64,000 nt of DNA from Azolla caroliniana (Eukaryota; Polypodiophyta). Location of the stretch: the NCBI GenBank assembly GCA_043228905.1, contig JBHGNT010000009.1, positions 15,562,001 to 15,626,000 of the forward strand, written 5' to 3'. How positions within the stretch are numbered: position 1 is the stretch's first letter; every line of letters begins with the position of its first letter. Positions 22,126 to 32,639 of this stretch are shown piece by piece. Under the pieces are notes generated by a model. The model made no database searches and was not told where the DNA came from. It saw nothing but the letters and a program-made list of their open reading frames with translations. A program made the position numbers and the translations under genes.

Positions 22126-22548
22126 GAAAAAAGGATCTTGAGGAAACAATACTCATAGGTATAAGAACAGAACCAAAAGTAAAATTATAAAATCATAGTA
22201 TACAAATTGCATAATGCTTAATCACATACCATAGCAGTGTACTTTCAAACCCAAGCTAGGTACCATTCGGCTCCAACTGTACTTTTACAGTCCAAACATA
22301 TATTTTCTTTCTCGAAATGGTACTTAGAGCATACAAAATAATATGTGTGCAAGCATGGTGTAATGATAGCATCCATAGACTCAAGCTTGAATCCAAGGCC
22401 ACAGAATAAACACCTTCAGTAACGATACACAACATACACTATATTAGCACCAAGATATTTTATACCATAGAAGGTCAAAAAGGAGAAAATAAACCATTAC
22501 CGTGATATAGTAATGTTTGTAATTGTACTTTCCATACAAGCAGGGTTC
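22126..22548. other. Spacer between tandem duplication and unknown ORF
   Basis: AT-rich with no coding frame of note. It may be the 3' flank or an intron of the minus-strand ORF that ends at 22549. Confidence 0.35.
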
Positions 22549-23520
22549 TCAACTACGTATGGACACAAAGTATCTAAACCTTTTTCTTTTAGACCCTTCA
22601 TCAAACATGTTAGGTTCTCTGAATGCAGATAATTGCTCATCAATTTCAGAACGAGAAGACTGCCATGCCTCTAGATCTTTCTTCTGTGCTTCTAGATGAG
22701 TACCCATAGTTGTGAGCTCCTTCTTCAACTCCTCTTTTAATACATTGCTTTCAGAATTTTGGATTGTTGATGCAATCCATTCGTATGTATTCAACATAGT
22801 TGTGAATTGTTTCTCTGTTGCCATCTCACCAGATGAAACTTCTTCCAAATCGGCCAGCAGTGCTTACATTTTTGTTTGCATGGAAGCTATACAATGCAAC
22901 AATTGCTCTTCATGTTTTTCTGTTAGTGTGCCTTTTTGTTTTGCAATTTGTTGAGTCAACACAAATGTGAGATTTGGGATTTCAATATGAGAGGTACCCT
23001 TGGACTTCATGGTAGTGTTGATAGTTGAGGATCCTCTATAATGTGATGATCGACGATGAGCCAAATCTTCCCAATCAACTTCAATGCCACCATGGAGTTC
23101 ACATGCAAATGCACGTGCAAAGATAGATCCTACCTCATTTTGACGGATATGTTTCGTATCATAAACTTGTTCATATCGTGACTTTAGTTCAGTGATATAA
23201 TCCTTCTTCAATTGAGTGAGGTGGAAACCTCTCCTTGTCTCGGGTTGTGATGAGCCCCAAGTTTTCATCATCCACATGTCTAGGTCTTCATAAATGTCCA
23301 CTCGTGCACGAAGGAAATAACCCCATCCTAATTTTGTACCTCGAAGGATGTTTGTGTGAATCTTCTTGCCCTGAGTTGTTGAAAACTTGGACCTCCATCT
23401 AGTGGGGGTCATCTTACTTTCTTTGATGGGGGTCCTTTTTCTTTCCTTGCACGGTGTGTTGACATTTTCTTCTTTGTGGGTGTCTTCCTTGTCATTAGAA
23501 TCCTGTCTGTCTTCTTCGCC
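22549..23520 (-). pseudogene. Unrecognised ORF with in-frame stop, probably transposon-associated
   Basis: A minus-strand frame starts near 23520 after a possible splice acceptor (TGTGAG at the upstream side). It runs through an acidic/Lys-rich stretch, TPTRWRSKFS, HTNILRG, GWGYFLRARVDIYEDLDMW and WGSSQPETRRGF. One TAA at 22864-22866 interrupts it, then the same frame continues with a Glu/Lys-rich, coiled-coil-like segment to 22549. I do not recognise the family. It converges on the transposase fragment at 20-21 kb and its upstream side is cut by the Copia C LTR at 23589. A second protein of the same DNA transposon is possible but unproved. Confidence 0.45.
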
Positions 23521-23588
23521 TCACATGCACAACAATAGTAAATAACAGTAAATCATGCACAACAATAGTAAACAATATTAAATAATAT

Positions 23589-24022
23589 TGAGCGAGCAAG
23601 CTCAACCGGATCCGAATCAGTTGAATAAGCCAAAGCCGGATCGGTATCCGAAATGGAGAACCGGATGATATCCGGAACCGAGAGCCGGATCGTATTGAAA
23701 CCGGTAGGCCGTTAGAGGCCTATGGATCCAGCCTAGTACATAGACATATTCTTGGGAGTCAGCGACAGTCACTCGTATGAGCATTTAAGTATCTGTTAGT
23801 CCTTTATGGACTTGTATAAAAGTGCTCTTTGAGCACATTCTATGTACATAGAGGATTATTATTTTAGAATAGAGATTTATGTTTTGCTCTCTCTCTCTCT
23901 CTCTCTCTGTATCTCCCGTGTATGCTAAATATTCTCACGCTTCCATTGAACCTGTGTTTTCTATTCTCTGTTGTTGCCTAGCTAAACTGGTTTTGTCAAG
24001 CTTCCACACACTAACTTTTACA
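23589..24022 (+). repeat. 5' LTR of Copia element C
   Basis: 434 bp from TGAGCGAGCAAGCTC to CTTTTACA, followed at once by the primer site TGGTATCAGAG. It contains TATAAAAGTGC (about 23815) and a (CT)n run near 23886. The exact left edge is inferred from the TG start. Confidence 0.75.
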
Positions 24023-24116
24023 TGGTATCAGAGTGCAAGGGTTGAGACTCCTCTGCAATCGACATACGTTTTCGAAGACAAACCCTAACACCTGGTGAAG
24101 AACAGTAGAGAACCGA

Positions 24117-24919
24117 AATGGACAGAGGTATGACAAGTTCGCTTCCCACAAAAAATGCATTAGTACCTGTTGGGGCATGGATATTGGAGCTATGTGGAAG
24201 GAACCAACGAGGTAGCACCGGAGTTAGCACACAAAGACTTCCTGGCATGGGAGCAAGGAGTGAGTCGGGTATTGTATTGCCTCGCGTCTGGTGTGCACGA
24301 TCATATGCTTAGCTACATCAAGGATGCAAAAACGCCAAAGGAGACCTGGGAAAATCTACGGAAGATTTTCGCCGCAAGTACCATAGCCTGTAAGTTGCAG
24401 CTCCGGCAAGAGCTGAACAACATCCGATAAAGAGATATGTCGGTTACGGACTACACCACCAAGATTAAGGAGATCTGCGATGCACTCGGATCCATCAACG
24501 TAACGGTGGAAGAAGACGAGATGGTCCAGATCTGTCTTGGTGGTCTAGCACAACGGTACGGGCCAATCTGGATGGCAATTTGCACCTGGGAGAAGCCAAC
24601 ATCCTTCTTCGAGTTACAATCCATGTTGATGATCAAGGACCACTCAATTAGACAGCCAGATGCTATACACGGAGGTGGATCAACCCCGTGGGCATGGAGG
24701 ACGAGGTGGGTCGGCACGCAATAGAGGTGACCGGCAAGAGTAGAACCGAAGGCACAGAGACGGTCCCGACAACAGTTCCGGACCCTCCACAAGTAGGGGG
24801 AGTCAAGTCGGAGCCAGAAACCGGCAGTCGAAAACTGACACGGATTGCTAGTACTGTGGCAAGAAAGGTCATAGAGAGAGCGAGTGTTGGAAGAAGCGTG
24901 TTGATTCGGTTAAATCCGG
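24117..24919 (+). pseudogene. Copia gag of element C
   Basis: Begins at ATG 24118, then has an internal deletion/frame change before HGYWSYVEGTNE. It continues with WEQGVSRVLYCLASGVHDHML, TPKETWENLRKIF, a TAA at about 24428, and ICDALGSIN..DEMVQICLGG. The zinc knuckle (CX2CX4HX4C, YCGKKGHRESECWKK) at about 24847-24893 has a TAG between its first two Cys. It joins VDSVKSG right at the Gypsy insertion. Confidence 0.8.
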
Positions 24920-25370
24920 TGTTAGCCGACCGACAAGGGAAGTCCAGAATGGGAAATGAGGGGATAATTAATAACCGGGAGTTGATTATATATTTATATA
25001 GAATTATTATGATTTGAGAAGTGAACGGATGGACACGGAATCGGTATGCCGAACTGGTTCGTAGCCGGTTGCCGGTTGGCACCGGTTTGTACCTAAAGCT
25101 GGAGACCTATAAAAAGGGATCGGCTAAATTGTAATCATTGGAGGATAATTAATAAAGTGTTGTTGTTTTGTATCTTAATCATTGTTAATTACCTTTCTGT
25201 GTAAGTGTAATTTATCCTACGTGTGTATTGTGACTAATGATATTGCCGCTAGTAACCCATTAAGGTTCCATTAATAGTCGGTCTAACTCTATCTCACCGC
25301 AACACCCCTTTGGTGAAGTGTCTCAAAGGGACACCCTGTGTTAGGCCATTGTTTGGCCCAAGCGATAACA
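24920..25370 (+). repeat. 5' LTR of non-autonomous Gypsy
   Basis: 451 bp. A TATA-like CCTATAAAAAGG is at about 25109. It is followed by CAGTTTTTGGCGACCACAATTCC, the primer-site/leader region shared with other members of this family here. Confidence 0.9.
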
Positions 25371-25425
25371 CAGTTTTTGGCGACCACAATTCCTGCACAA
25401 ACGCAACGAACAACGGCGGGCATGG

Positions 25426-26830
25426 ATGACTAGACCAACAAACGACCCGGTTACAGAGCGAGCAAGAAGACTTGCCGAACGATTGCGGAAGCGAGAGGCT
25501 TTCCAACAGGCGGCAGAAGAGATCCGTGCGGATCGCTCATTTTCTAAAGTAATCCGGCGAGTGGCCGTAGAGTCACTCCGTATGCAGCAGAATTCCCAAC
25601 CGGACGAAGGAAGCAGCTTGAGCAGTCTCCGAGATGCGGAATCATTCTGTAGGCACTAGCAACAGGGGGAGGCGATTCGCAACCATTATGGGCCTTCGAA
25701 TTGTATTTGGACGGCGAATGCAACGCCCATTCGAATTACCGTAGCAACCACGACACCCTAGACGGACCGGAGGACGAGCAGTCGGATACCTTGTCGACAC
25801 CAAAACCGGAGTTAATGGAATTGGAATTTCTAGATCGGTAGGTGGTGGATCAACTCTTGACACGACCACATGAGACACCGAAAGAAGAGGAGGCAAGACC
25901 TCCAACACCAAAAGAAGAGGAGGAAAGACCTCCGTCACCAAAAGAAGAGGAGGGGAGACCTCCGACACCGGGTGACGACATGCCGTTCCAATATCCCAAG
26001 TACCGGGATGATCCGGACGTAGAAGCTCATGTCTATGCATTTCTGCAAACATGGGAAGCAAACCATGTGTTGCAATGCTTGACCGCCGTCGAAGCAGAAC
26101 GCTCGAAGATTGCAGAGTTCGGCATGACCTTGGAAGGACCAGCTGCGTGATGGCGCTTGATGCACACTCCCGGCACCATCACGACGTTTGAGGACTTAAA
26201 AACTAGATTTTTATAGTTCTTCAACAAAGAGATGGATCAATAGGAGATGGTCGGCCTATTCTACACCATACGGCAGGAACCTATGGAAACCATTCAACAA
26301 TTCGTAATCCGGTTCCAGCGAATGCACAGTCAGCTCAATCGGGCACCACTGGAGGAGGAGGTGAAATCAATATTCCTAGCCACACTTAGGGAACCCCTGC
26401 GTACAGTGTGCGCAGTGATCGATTTCCGCACCAGTCCAATCGACCAAGTCATAGAAAGGGTCAGGGAGATGGAGAAAACAAGTTCGTGGCTAACAATGGG
26501 GGCACTCCAGCGTACATTACCGACAGAAGACAACCTACGGTTTTGGCAAGTTATACAATGTATGACTTATCTCAATGCCAGGCACTCGGCAATAGAATGT
26601 ACCATGCGGACACAGTGCATGTTATGCCACTCCAGAACGCACACAATGGACTGATGCAAATATAACTTGCTGAACTGGCAAGCAACACCGGTAAGGCAAA
26701 TCGAACCTCGGAGCAACCGAGAGGAGGAAGAAGAACGTTGGTGGCGAGAGGAGCGTTACTGGCCGACGCAAGATATTCGGAACAACAACTGGTGGAAGAA
26801 AGCTCAGTACAGTGGTGGTCGAAGTGGGCT
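25426..26830 (+). pseudogene. Gypsy gag (non-autonomous copy), several stops
   Basis: Starts with the residues MTRPTNDPVTERARRLAERL, closely matching gag of the Gypsy at 55 kb. A Pro-Thr-Pro-Lys-Glu-Glu tandem repeat follows at about 25870-25965, then DMPFQYPKYRDDPD, and the retrotransposon gag core with FYTIRQEP..FVIRFQRMHSQL and PLRTVCAVIDFR. A finger-like CTMRTQCMLCHSRTHTMD..C is at about 26600-26660. TAG/TGA codons interrupt the frame at several points (for example near 25659, 26148 and 26241). Confidence 0.82.
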
Positions 26831-26838
26831 AAGCAAGT

Positions 26839-27563
26839 AGCCGAGCTATAGTTGCTACGAGCAGATGCGGAAAACTGGCAGAAAGAAGGCGACGAAGTTT
26901 ACATCTTGGATAGAGAAAGCATTGAAACAATGAAGGATGAATTGTTGGATGATTTCCTATCCTTGGCTGATGAGCAAAGGGTGGCAGTTTGCCAGTTGGT
27001 GGCACAACTGGATGATGACCAGTTGGACAACCAACTCCGCTTCGAGAAGTACGAATGGGAACAACGACGACAAGAAGTGGCCAAGAAAACTGCAGTGATT
27101 AGCATAAGTGACGAGGAGCCATCTTTAGAACAAACGCCGATTAAAGCCAGGGAAAGACAACTAGATAGTACTCAAGAGGAGCCGCTAGAGGAAGGTCATC
27201 GGTAGGCATCGGGGCATGCTAGACAACAGAACCAGGAGACGCCAAGGCCGGTTGAGCCGGAAAAGGAGGAAGAGCCGGTAAGATCAGTTGAGCCAAAAAT
27301 GGAGACAGAGTTGGTGAGACCGATGGAGATGCCAAGGCCGGGTGAGCCGGAAAAGGAGGAAGAGGCGGTCAAATTGACGGAGCCGTAGGCGACGAATGTC
27401 AACTAGCAGCAGCCACAACCGGAGCCAGAGCAGAAAGAGGAGTTGCCACAATCGTAGGAACAACATGAGGGGGGACAACATCATTAGACAACAGAACAGC
27501 TTCCCGGGGAACCATTGGAACCCTTCGATCAAAGTATTTTGGACATTTTGGAGGATGAATGAA
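26839..27563 (+). pseudogene. Tail of Gypsy third ORF (Glu/Lys/Pro-rich)
   Basis: An open frame 26852-27205 reads a charged, helical segment (WQKEGDEVYILDRESIETM, YEWEQRRQEVAKK). It then breaks into Pro-Glu-rich repeats (EPEKEEEPV-type) with stops, ending FDQSILDILEDE before the 3' LTR. It resembles the end of the coiled-coil ORF downstream of integrase in the Gypsy at 56.8-59.2 kb (FYKLNEESIVAIHEDLVQDY). Confidence 0.6.
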
Positions 27564-27615
27564 GGCCGGATAGTGGGATTCGACGTACAAGGTAATGTCC
27601 CACAGGTGTGCCATG

Positions 27616-28078
27616 TGTTAGCCGATCGGCAAGGGAAGTCCTAAATGGGAAACGAGGGGATAATTAATGACCGGGAGCTAATTATATATTTATATCGAAT
27701 TATTATGATTTGAGAAGCGAATGGACGGACACGGAATCGGTATGCCGATCCGGATCCGGACCGGTTCGTAGCCAGTTGCCGGTTGGCACCGGTTTGTACC
27801 TAAAGCCGGAGACCTATAAAAAGGGGCCGACTAGATTGTAATCATTGGCGGATAATTAATAAACTATTGTTGTTCTGTATCTTAATCATTGCTAATTACC
27901 GTTCTGTGCTAAGTGTAATTTATCCTACGCGTGCATTGTGACTAATGATATTGCCGCTAGTAACCCATTAAGGTTCCATTAAATGTCGGTCTAACTCTAT
28001 CTCACCGCAACACCCCTTTGGTGAAGTGTCTCAAAGGGACACCCTATGTTAGGCCATTGTTCGGCCCTAGCGATAAAA
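27616..28078 (+). repeat. 3' LTR of non-autonomous Gypsy
   Basis: 463 bp pairing with 24920-25370. It is followed by the second copy of the TCCGG duplication, after which Copia C resumes. Confidence 0.9.
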
Positions 28079-28083
28079 TCCGG

Positions 28084-28690
28084 ATCCGGCAAGGCCGGAC
28101 AAGGAAACCGACAAAGCTCGCACTATGCAGAAGGATTGGAAGGATCCGGAACCGGGAAGACCGGAAAAGGACCAACCTTTGTGATGAAGCACAAGGCGAA
28201 CTTGATGAAGAAAAACACTTCTAGATCGGAGGAAGTATGGTATGTTGATTCCGGAGCATCAAACCACATGACGAGCAACAAAGAGTGGTTCTCGTTTTTG
28301 GAGAAACCAAAACAACAGGGAATCATTGAAACCGGAGACGACACCCCTCACTCGATTGTGCATGTCAGAGAAGTCCTTTTAAGCCATGTTGGACAAAAGG
28401 GAAAGTTGATGAATGTACTACACGTTCCGACAATCACAAAGAACCTGGTGTCGGTCAAACAAATCGTTGACCAGGGAATGCAGGTGCAGTTTACGCACCT
28501 TGGGTACTTCATTGAGGAAGAAGGCCGGATAATCGCGCAAGGGCACAGAGAAGGGAGGATGTTCATCCTCAACACAAATGACGTAGGCACCGCCATGTTT
28601 GTCAAAGGACTGAAGATTGAATCAGACATCGATCTCTGGCATAAGCGGATCAGCCACGTCAACTACCAGAGGCTTCAAGATTGCAATTGA
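28084..28690 (+). pseudogene. Copia protease and GAG-pre-integrase of element C
   Basis: The frame resumes directly after the Gypsy insertion. Protease VWYVDSGASNHMTS is intact at the catalytic D-S-G-A, then LHVPTITKNLVSVKQIVDQG, GHREGRMFILNTN and pre-integrase LWHKRISHVN. It ends with a stop at 28690. Confidence 0.85.
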
Positions 28691-29263
28691 AACAAGTTGT
28701 GTTCGGATTGCCGACGTTTAGTGGCCGGAAAGCCCAAATATGTGAAGACTGCTAACTCGGGAAGCAACACTGGCTTCCATTCCCCACCAAACGAAACCGG
28801 AGCCGTAACAAGGTTGATCTAATCCATTCAGATTTATAGGGACCGGCACTGAACGTTAGTCTTGGCGGGAGTCGGTATTTTGTCTCCTTCATTGACGACC
28901 ATAGCCGGCACACGTGGATCTACCTCATCGATAAGAAAAGCGAAGTCTTTGACTGTTTCCGGAACCTTCAAAGCTTAGTCGAAAGGGAAACAGAGAGGAA
29001 GATAAAGTGCCTACGGTCGGATGGTGGAAAAGAATACTTTTTTGACCAATTCAACAGTTATCTGTAGCAAAAAGGAATTCGGCGAGAATTCAGTCGTCGA
29101 TATACACCGGAACAAAACGGTGTGGCCGTAAGAAAGAACCGGTCGATGCGGCAAGGGCAATGCTAGAGGAGAAGAGTATGCCTAAATTCTACTGAGCTGA
29201 GGTGGTCCGAACGGCCGTCTACATCCAAAACCGGATCGAGGACGAGGTGTCAGCACATGAGTT
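28691..29263 (+). pseudogene. Copia integrase remnant of element C
   Basis: With stops and a frame change, the frames read CEDC..LGKQHWLPFP, HSDL, GGSRYFVSFIDDHSRHTW, the second Asp region CLRSDGGKEYF, and the Glu region EQNGVAVRKN. The sequence leaves Copia homology after SAHELY near 29263. Confidence 0.75.
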
Positions 29264-30790
29264 GTATTGTAGCGATGATCAAGACCACACGTCAAGAAAA
29301 TGGAAGCTCAAACAAGAGAGTCGAGGAACCGACTCAACCCATTGAAGAGAATGCCAAGAAGGGGAAGGATAGATCGACGCCAACATACAAATTAAGGTCG
29401 GATATTGAACAAAAAACTAACTTCAGGAAGGTTCTTGAAGAAAGAGTGCTTGATAGCCGTATTGACCTTACATTGAGAGAACTATTTGAATTGCAAAGGA
29501 GTTCCATGAGACCATTGTCGATCTTATCAAACGTAAAAGACAACAAGCGGATGAGGAAGAGGGAATTTTGACAAAGGTGACAACCAATGCCATAACTATG
29601 GCAAGAACGGAAGAGAAAGAAGAAGATCTAGTGGACAATCATTATACATGACCCCATTGGGCAAGAGTGACAATAGAAACTCCGGTGAAGATTGGAGAGA
29701 AGAAAGAGACGGTTGTGGCTCTTATAGACCATGGATCAAAGATTAACATCATGTCGACGGATTTCTACAAGAAGGGAAGATGGCCTATCAACACGAACCA
29801 TGGATGGAAGATTCGTGCGGCGACGAAGGCAACAAAAGATCTTTATGGAGCATGTCCCAACATTCAAGTCACAATCGGGGATATAGAGATCGACCAACAC
29901 ATTTTTGTGCAAGATTCAGCTTCCCATTCGGTGATTCTTGGGCAACCCTACATAACATCATCAAGGATGGAGACTAAGGTGTTCGATAGTGGAGCAACAT
30001 TCGCTCGGGTGAAGAGTCTTGATGGTCAAAAGTCAGTTCAATTCTTAACAGTGCGAGCTAATCATGAGAGGAACCGAGATAGCCTCAAAGATGAGGCCTC
30101 TGATTTTTAACATAGACTATTGAAGAATGGGGCAAAGATAGTCCAAGAAAAAGTAAGTCCCCGAAAAGAAGAAAGAAGCAAGAAGGAAAACTATATTTAG
30201 CACCTAATGGTGCGTGTGGGATGACCACACTCAATGAGAGAGAGAAGCGCCAAGTTCAAAACTTTGAACATTGGCTAAAAGAACAAGGAATATTAGAAGA
30301 AGAAGACAATAAATCATGGGTCATGGAGGAAGCCTCATTTAATGATACAATCGGAGAAATAGAGAGTATCGTGGACTTGAGCCCTCATGAGCAACATACG
30401 ATTCAAATAAACTCCATCAACATGTATACCGCCATCGACGAATGCCAACGGGGGGTCATGGAGGAGTTGGTCAAAGTAAACACAAAATATAAATCAATAC
30501 ATAAGAAGGTCAAGCCGGTAATTATTCCGTTACCAGAGGATAGTTGGCAAAGGATGAAAGAAGTTACCATGGATCCAAGTCTCAGAGACCCAAAAGGGAT
30601 AGGCCATACCTTTTCCGATGAATCAAGAGGGAAACTCCAAGTCGAGAAGGATGACTTGCTTCTCCCCGAAGAAGAAGAAAGGTTTAGGATGATGCTCGAG
30701 AGACATGGGAAAGCCTTGTCCTTTTCTCCACAAGAAATCGGATGTGCCGACCCAAAGATGGACAAAAACATGGTGGATAGAATATACGTT
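29264..30790 (+). mobile_element. Gypsy family D, gag-end/protease/pre-RT fragment
   Basis: It follows Copia C without an LTR. It has a Lys/Glu-rich gag end (29257-29571), a protease-type domain (29667-30110), and a linker (30221-30796) that overlaps the start of the pol fragment at 48650 (QRMKEV..DP, FREMLERHGKA, ADPK). It breaks off before RT at about 30790. The two fragments are from the same family but differ too much to be one split copy. Confidence 0.7.
29667..30110 (+). CDS. Gypsy aspartic protease-like domain
   Basis: A 147-residue open frame with VALIDHGSKINIMS (D-H-G-S at the active-site position) and SVILGQPYI, the flap/second-half glycine motif of retroviral-type aspartic proteases. 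It would process the polyprotein. The frame is open, but there is no promoter or partner left, so it is a relic. Confidence 0.65.
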   Translation: MTIETPVKIGEKKETVVALIDHGSKINIMSTDFYKKGRWPINTNHGWKIRAATKATKDLYGACPNIQVTIGDIEIDQHIFVQDSASHSVILGQPYITSSRMETKVFDSGATFARVKSLDGQKSVQFLTVRANHERNRDSLKDEASDF

Positions 30791-30796
30791 GGATGA
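30221..30796 (+). CDS. Gypsy pol linker upstream of RT (partial)
   Basis: A 191-residue open frame, acidic and Lys-rich, with MYTAIDECQRGV, WQRMKEVTMDPS, FRMMLERHGKA and CADPKM. The same blocks precede RT at 48659-49000, so it is the region just before RT, cut off by the element breakpoint. Confidence 0.65.
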   Translation: MTTLNEREKRQVQNFEHWLKEQGILEEEDNKSWVMEEASFNDTIGEIESIVDLSPHEQHTIQINSINMYTAIDECQRGVMEELVKVNTKYKSIHKKVKPVIIPLPEDSWQRMKEVTMDPSLRDPKGIGHTFSDESRGKLQVEKDDLLLPEEEERFRMMLERHGKALSFSPQEIGCADPKMDKNMVDRIYVG

Positions 30797-30986
30797 TTTT
30801 GTTGTCATGATGTTATTTAGTTCTATTTTTCACTATGTTTCATGAAACAATGTACGTATGCATCATGCCTTTTTGAAATCCTGTTGAAATAAGGCATTTT
30901 TTAACATCTCACCAAGATATGAAAAAGAGAATGTGGCATATTACCTGTTTCAAATGACCAGGTCTTTTCTACCTTTTTTGTTTAAC

Positions 30987-31899
30987 AACCAATGGTCTGC
31001 AACATTGTGCCTTCTAACAAAAGGACTTCTCCCGACCGGGATTCAACAACATGAATTTTGTTGTTGTTTGATGATTGGTTTGAGTTGGAAAAGCCTACAT
31101 TCAACTCGAACCTTTGGCTTCTACCCATTTTGTTTAGCGACCAATGATCACTAATGTTGTGGCCAACCTTTCCACAATGCATGGAGTAGGCATTCGGTGT
31201 TCCGCTTCTCGACTTCGATTGATGTTGATTGTTTCTCCTCTTCGACTTGCTCTGGTCGCAATTGGCACTTTGAGCCTTTCCCCCGGAGAAATGTACTTCA
31301 GGACTGTCATTGATGGTAAGTCTCATCGACTTTCTTCGAAGCTCTTTGGACAAGACCACCCCAATCGCTTTGTCAAGGGTCAACTTCGTCGAGCTATTGG
31401 TGACAGTCGTGTAGAAGACTTCCCAACTAGTCGGGAGACTCGAAAGGAATGCAAGTGTCTTGACTTCTTCGAAGTTCAAGCCTTGTGAGAATTTAGTTAG
31501 CACCCAACTGAAGGTATTGACATGGGAGGTTGTCGACTATGACTCCCTCATCTTCATGTTAAATAATTGTCGAATCAAGATGAGTTTGGAGGAGCTTGAG
31601 TTCTAATGTATCGTTTGAAGTTTCTCCCATAGGGTGAATGTTAACTCTTTCACCATACTGAAGTAGACATCTTTGGCCACATGCATTTGGATAATTGATC
31701 TAGCAATTTCGTCAAGTGATCCCCATTCTTAGATCGTCATCATTGTCGGTTTGCTATTGTGCCTATGATCATCGATCTCGCCTCTGATAAGTAGCACATC
31801 GTGCATCATCTCCTTCCATAGGACAAAGTTTTTGTCAAATGATTAGCACATCCTACATGTTCTTGATTTTGGAGCTTGTGTTGTATGTTGAAGCCATTG
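30987..31899 (-). pseudogene. Copia gag (UBN2 type) remnant
   Basis: On the minus strand it starts near 31899 (MASTYNTSSKIKNM). It passes LWKEMMHDVL, SIIQMHVAKDVYF..MVKELTFTLWEKL and MLTKFSQGLNFEEVKTLAFLSSLP, with stops in between. It ends with a knuckle-like CGKVGHNISDHW near 31150. It is a different Copia gag lineage from elements A-C. No other domain of this element is left. Confidence 0.75.
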
Positions 31900-32295
31900 T
31901 TCTTTTGGAAGGTGTATGTCAGGATGGTCTTTTCCTTCAAATTTCCTCTTCTTTTACCAACGTTGTCTATTCTAAGATCATTCTATTACCACTTGTTGAC
32001 ACTTAGTATGGTGTCTAGTTTATTGTTGTGTAGTCTTATGCGGAATATGTATGTTGATCTTGTTGAGGAACACCAAGCATAGAGTAAGTGTGAGAATGTG
32101 TGTAGTATTAAGATTACAATATGCACAAAGAGTATTCACTAAGAGAGAGACAATTATGTAGGCAATTAGGCTAAAGAGACATTATTCTGCATCCTCTCTA
32201 CAAAGAGAAATACCTCCTATTAAAACATGAATGGGTTTTGCCCTAATTCCAAGGTGAGTACATACTTAGACATACAATGTGTTCGAGCCTGAGAC

Positions 32296-32601
32296 TGTTA
32301 GTGCGAAAACAAGGACATTTATGATAAGAAGATCACCAAGTTAATAAGTTAAAGCAAGATCAAGGAGAGAGTGTGAGAAAGAGAGACAAGGAGGCACACA
32401 ATGTAACAATCTTATTCCAAAAGTTACAATATAAGAATGGCACAAAGTTAGTTATATACTAATTGGGCTAGGGCAACTGCCCTTTGACATATTTACATTA
32501 TTGTCCTAAACATAGTCTATCCAAAAGGACAATGTAAATACGACCATTACACCCATATTCGACACAATGGTCAAGTTGGAGTACAACCTTTTACTCCAAC
32601 A
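32296..32601. repeat. Candidate LTR (TGTTAG...CCAACA)
   Basis: 306 bp with TG...CA ends, and it lies where a 5' LTR of the minus-strand gag at 30987-31899 would be expected. I found no matching partner or target duplication, so this is only a candidate. Confidence 0.35.
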
Positions 32602-32639
32602 TGCCCTTATTGAAAATCTTGTACATTGAGTGGGTATTT

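Larger units (their letters stand above)
24920..28078 (+). mobile_element. Non-autonomous Gypsy: gag fused to ORF3 tail, no pol
   Basis: LTRs 24920-25370 (451 bp) and 27616-28078 (463 bp) share TGTTAGCCGA..CGGCAAGGGAAGTCC-type starts and GCGATAA(C/A)A ends, with the target duplication TCCGG at 24915-24919 and 28079-28083. The 2.2-kb interior has gag and the tail of a third ORF, with no protease, RT or integrase between them. The insertion interrupts Copia C immediately after its zinc knuckle. Confidence 0.93.
23589..29263 (+). mobile_element. Ty1/Copia element C, 3'-truncated, split by a Gypsy
   Basis: LTR, primer site, gag, zinc knuckle, protease, pre-integrase and the front of integrase in Copia order on the plus strand. 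A Gypsy element (24920-28078) sits just after the zinc knuckle with a 5-bp duplication TCCGG. The element breaks off at about 29263 within integrase (after SAHELY), where a different Gypsy sequence starts. RT, RNase H and the 3' LTR are absent. Confidence 0.85.
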
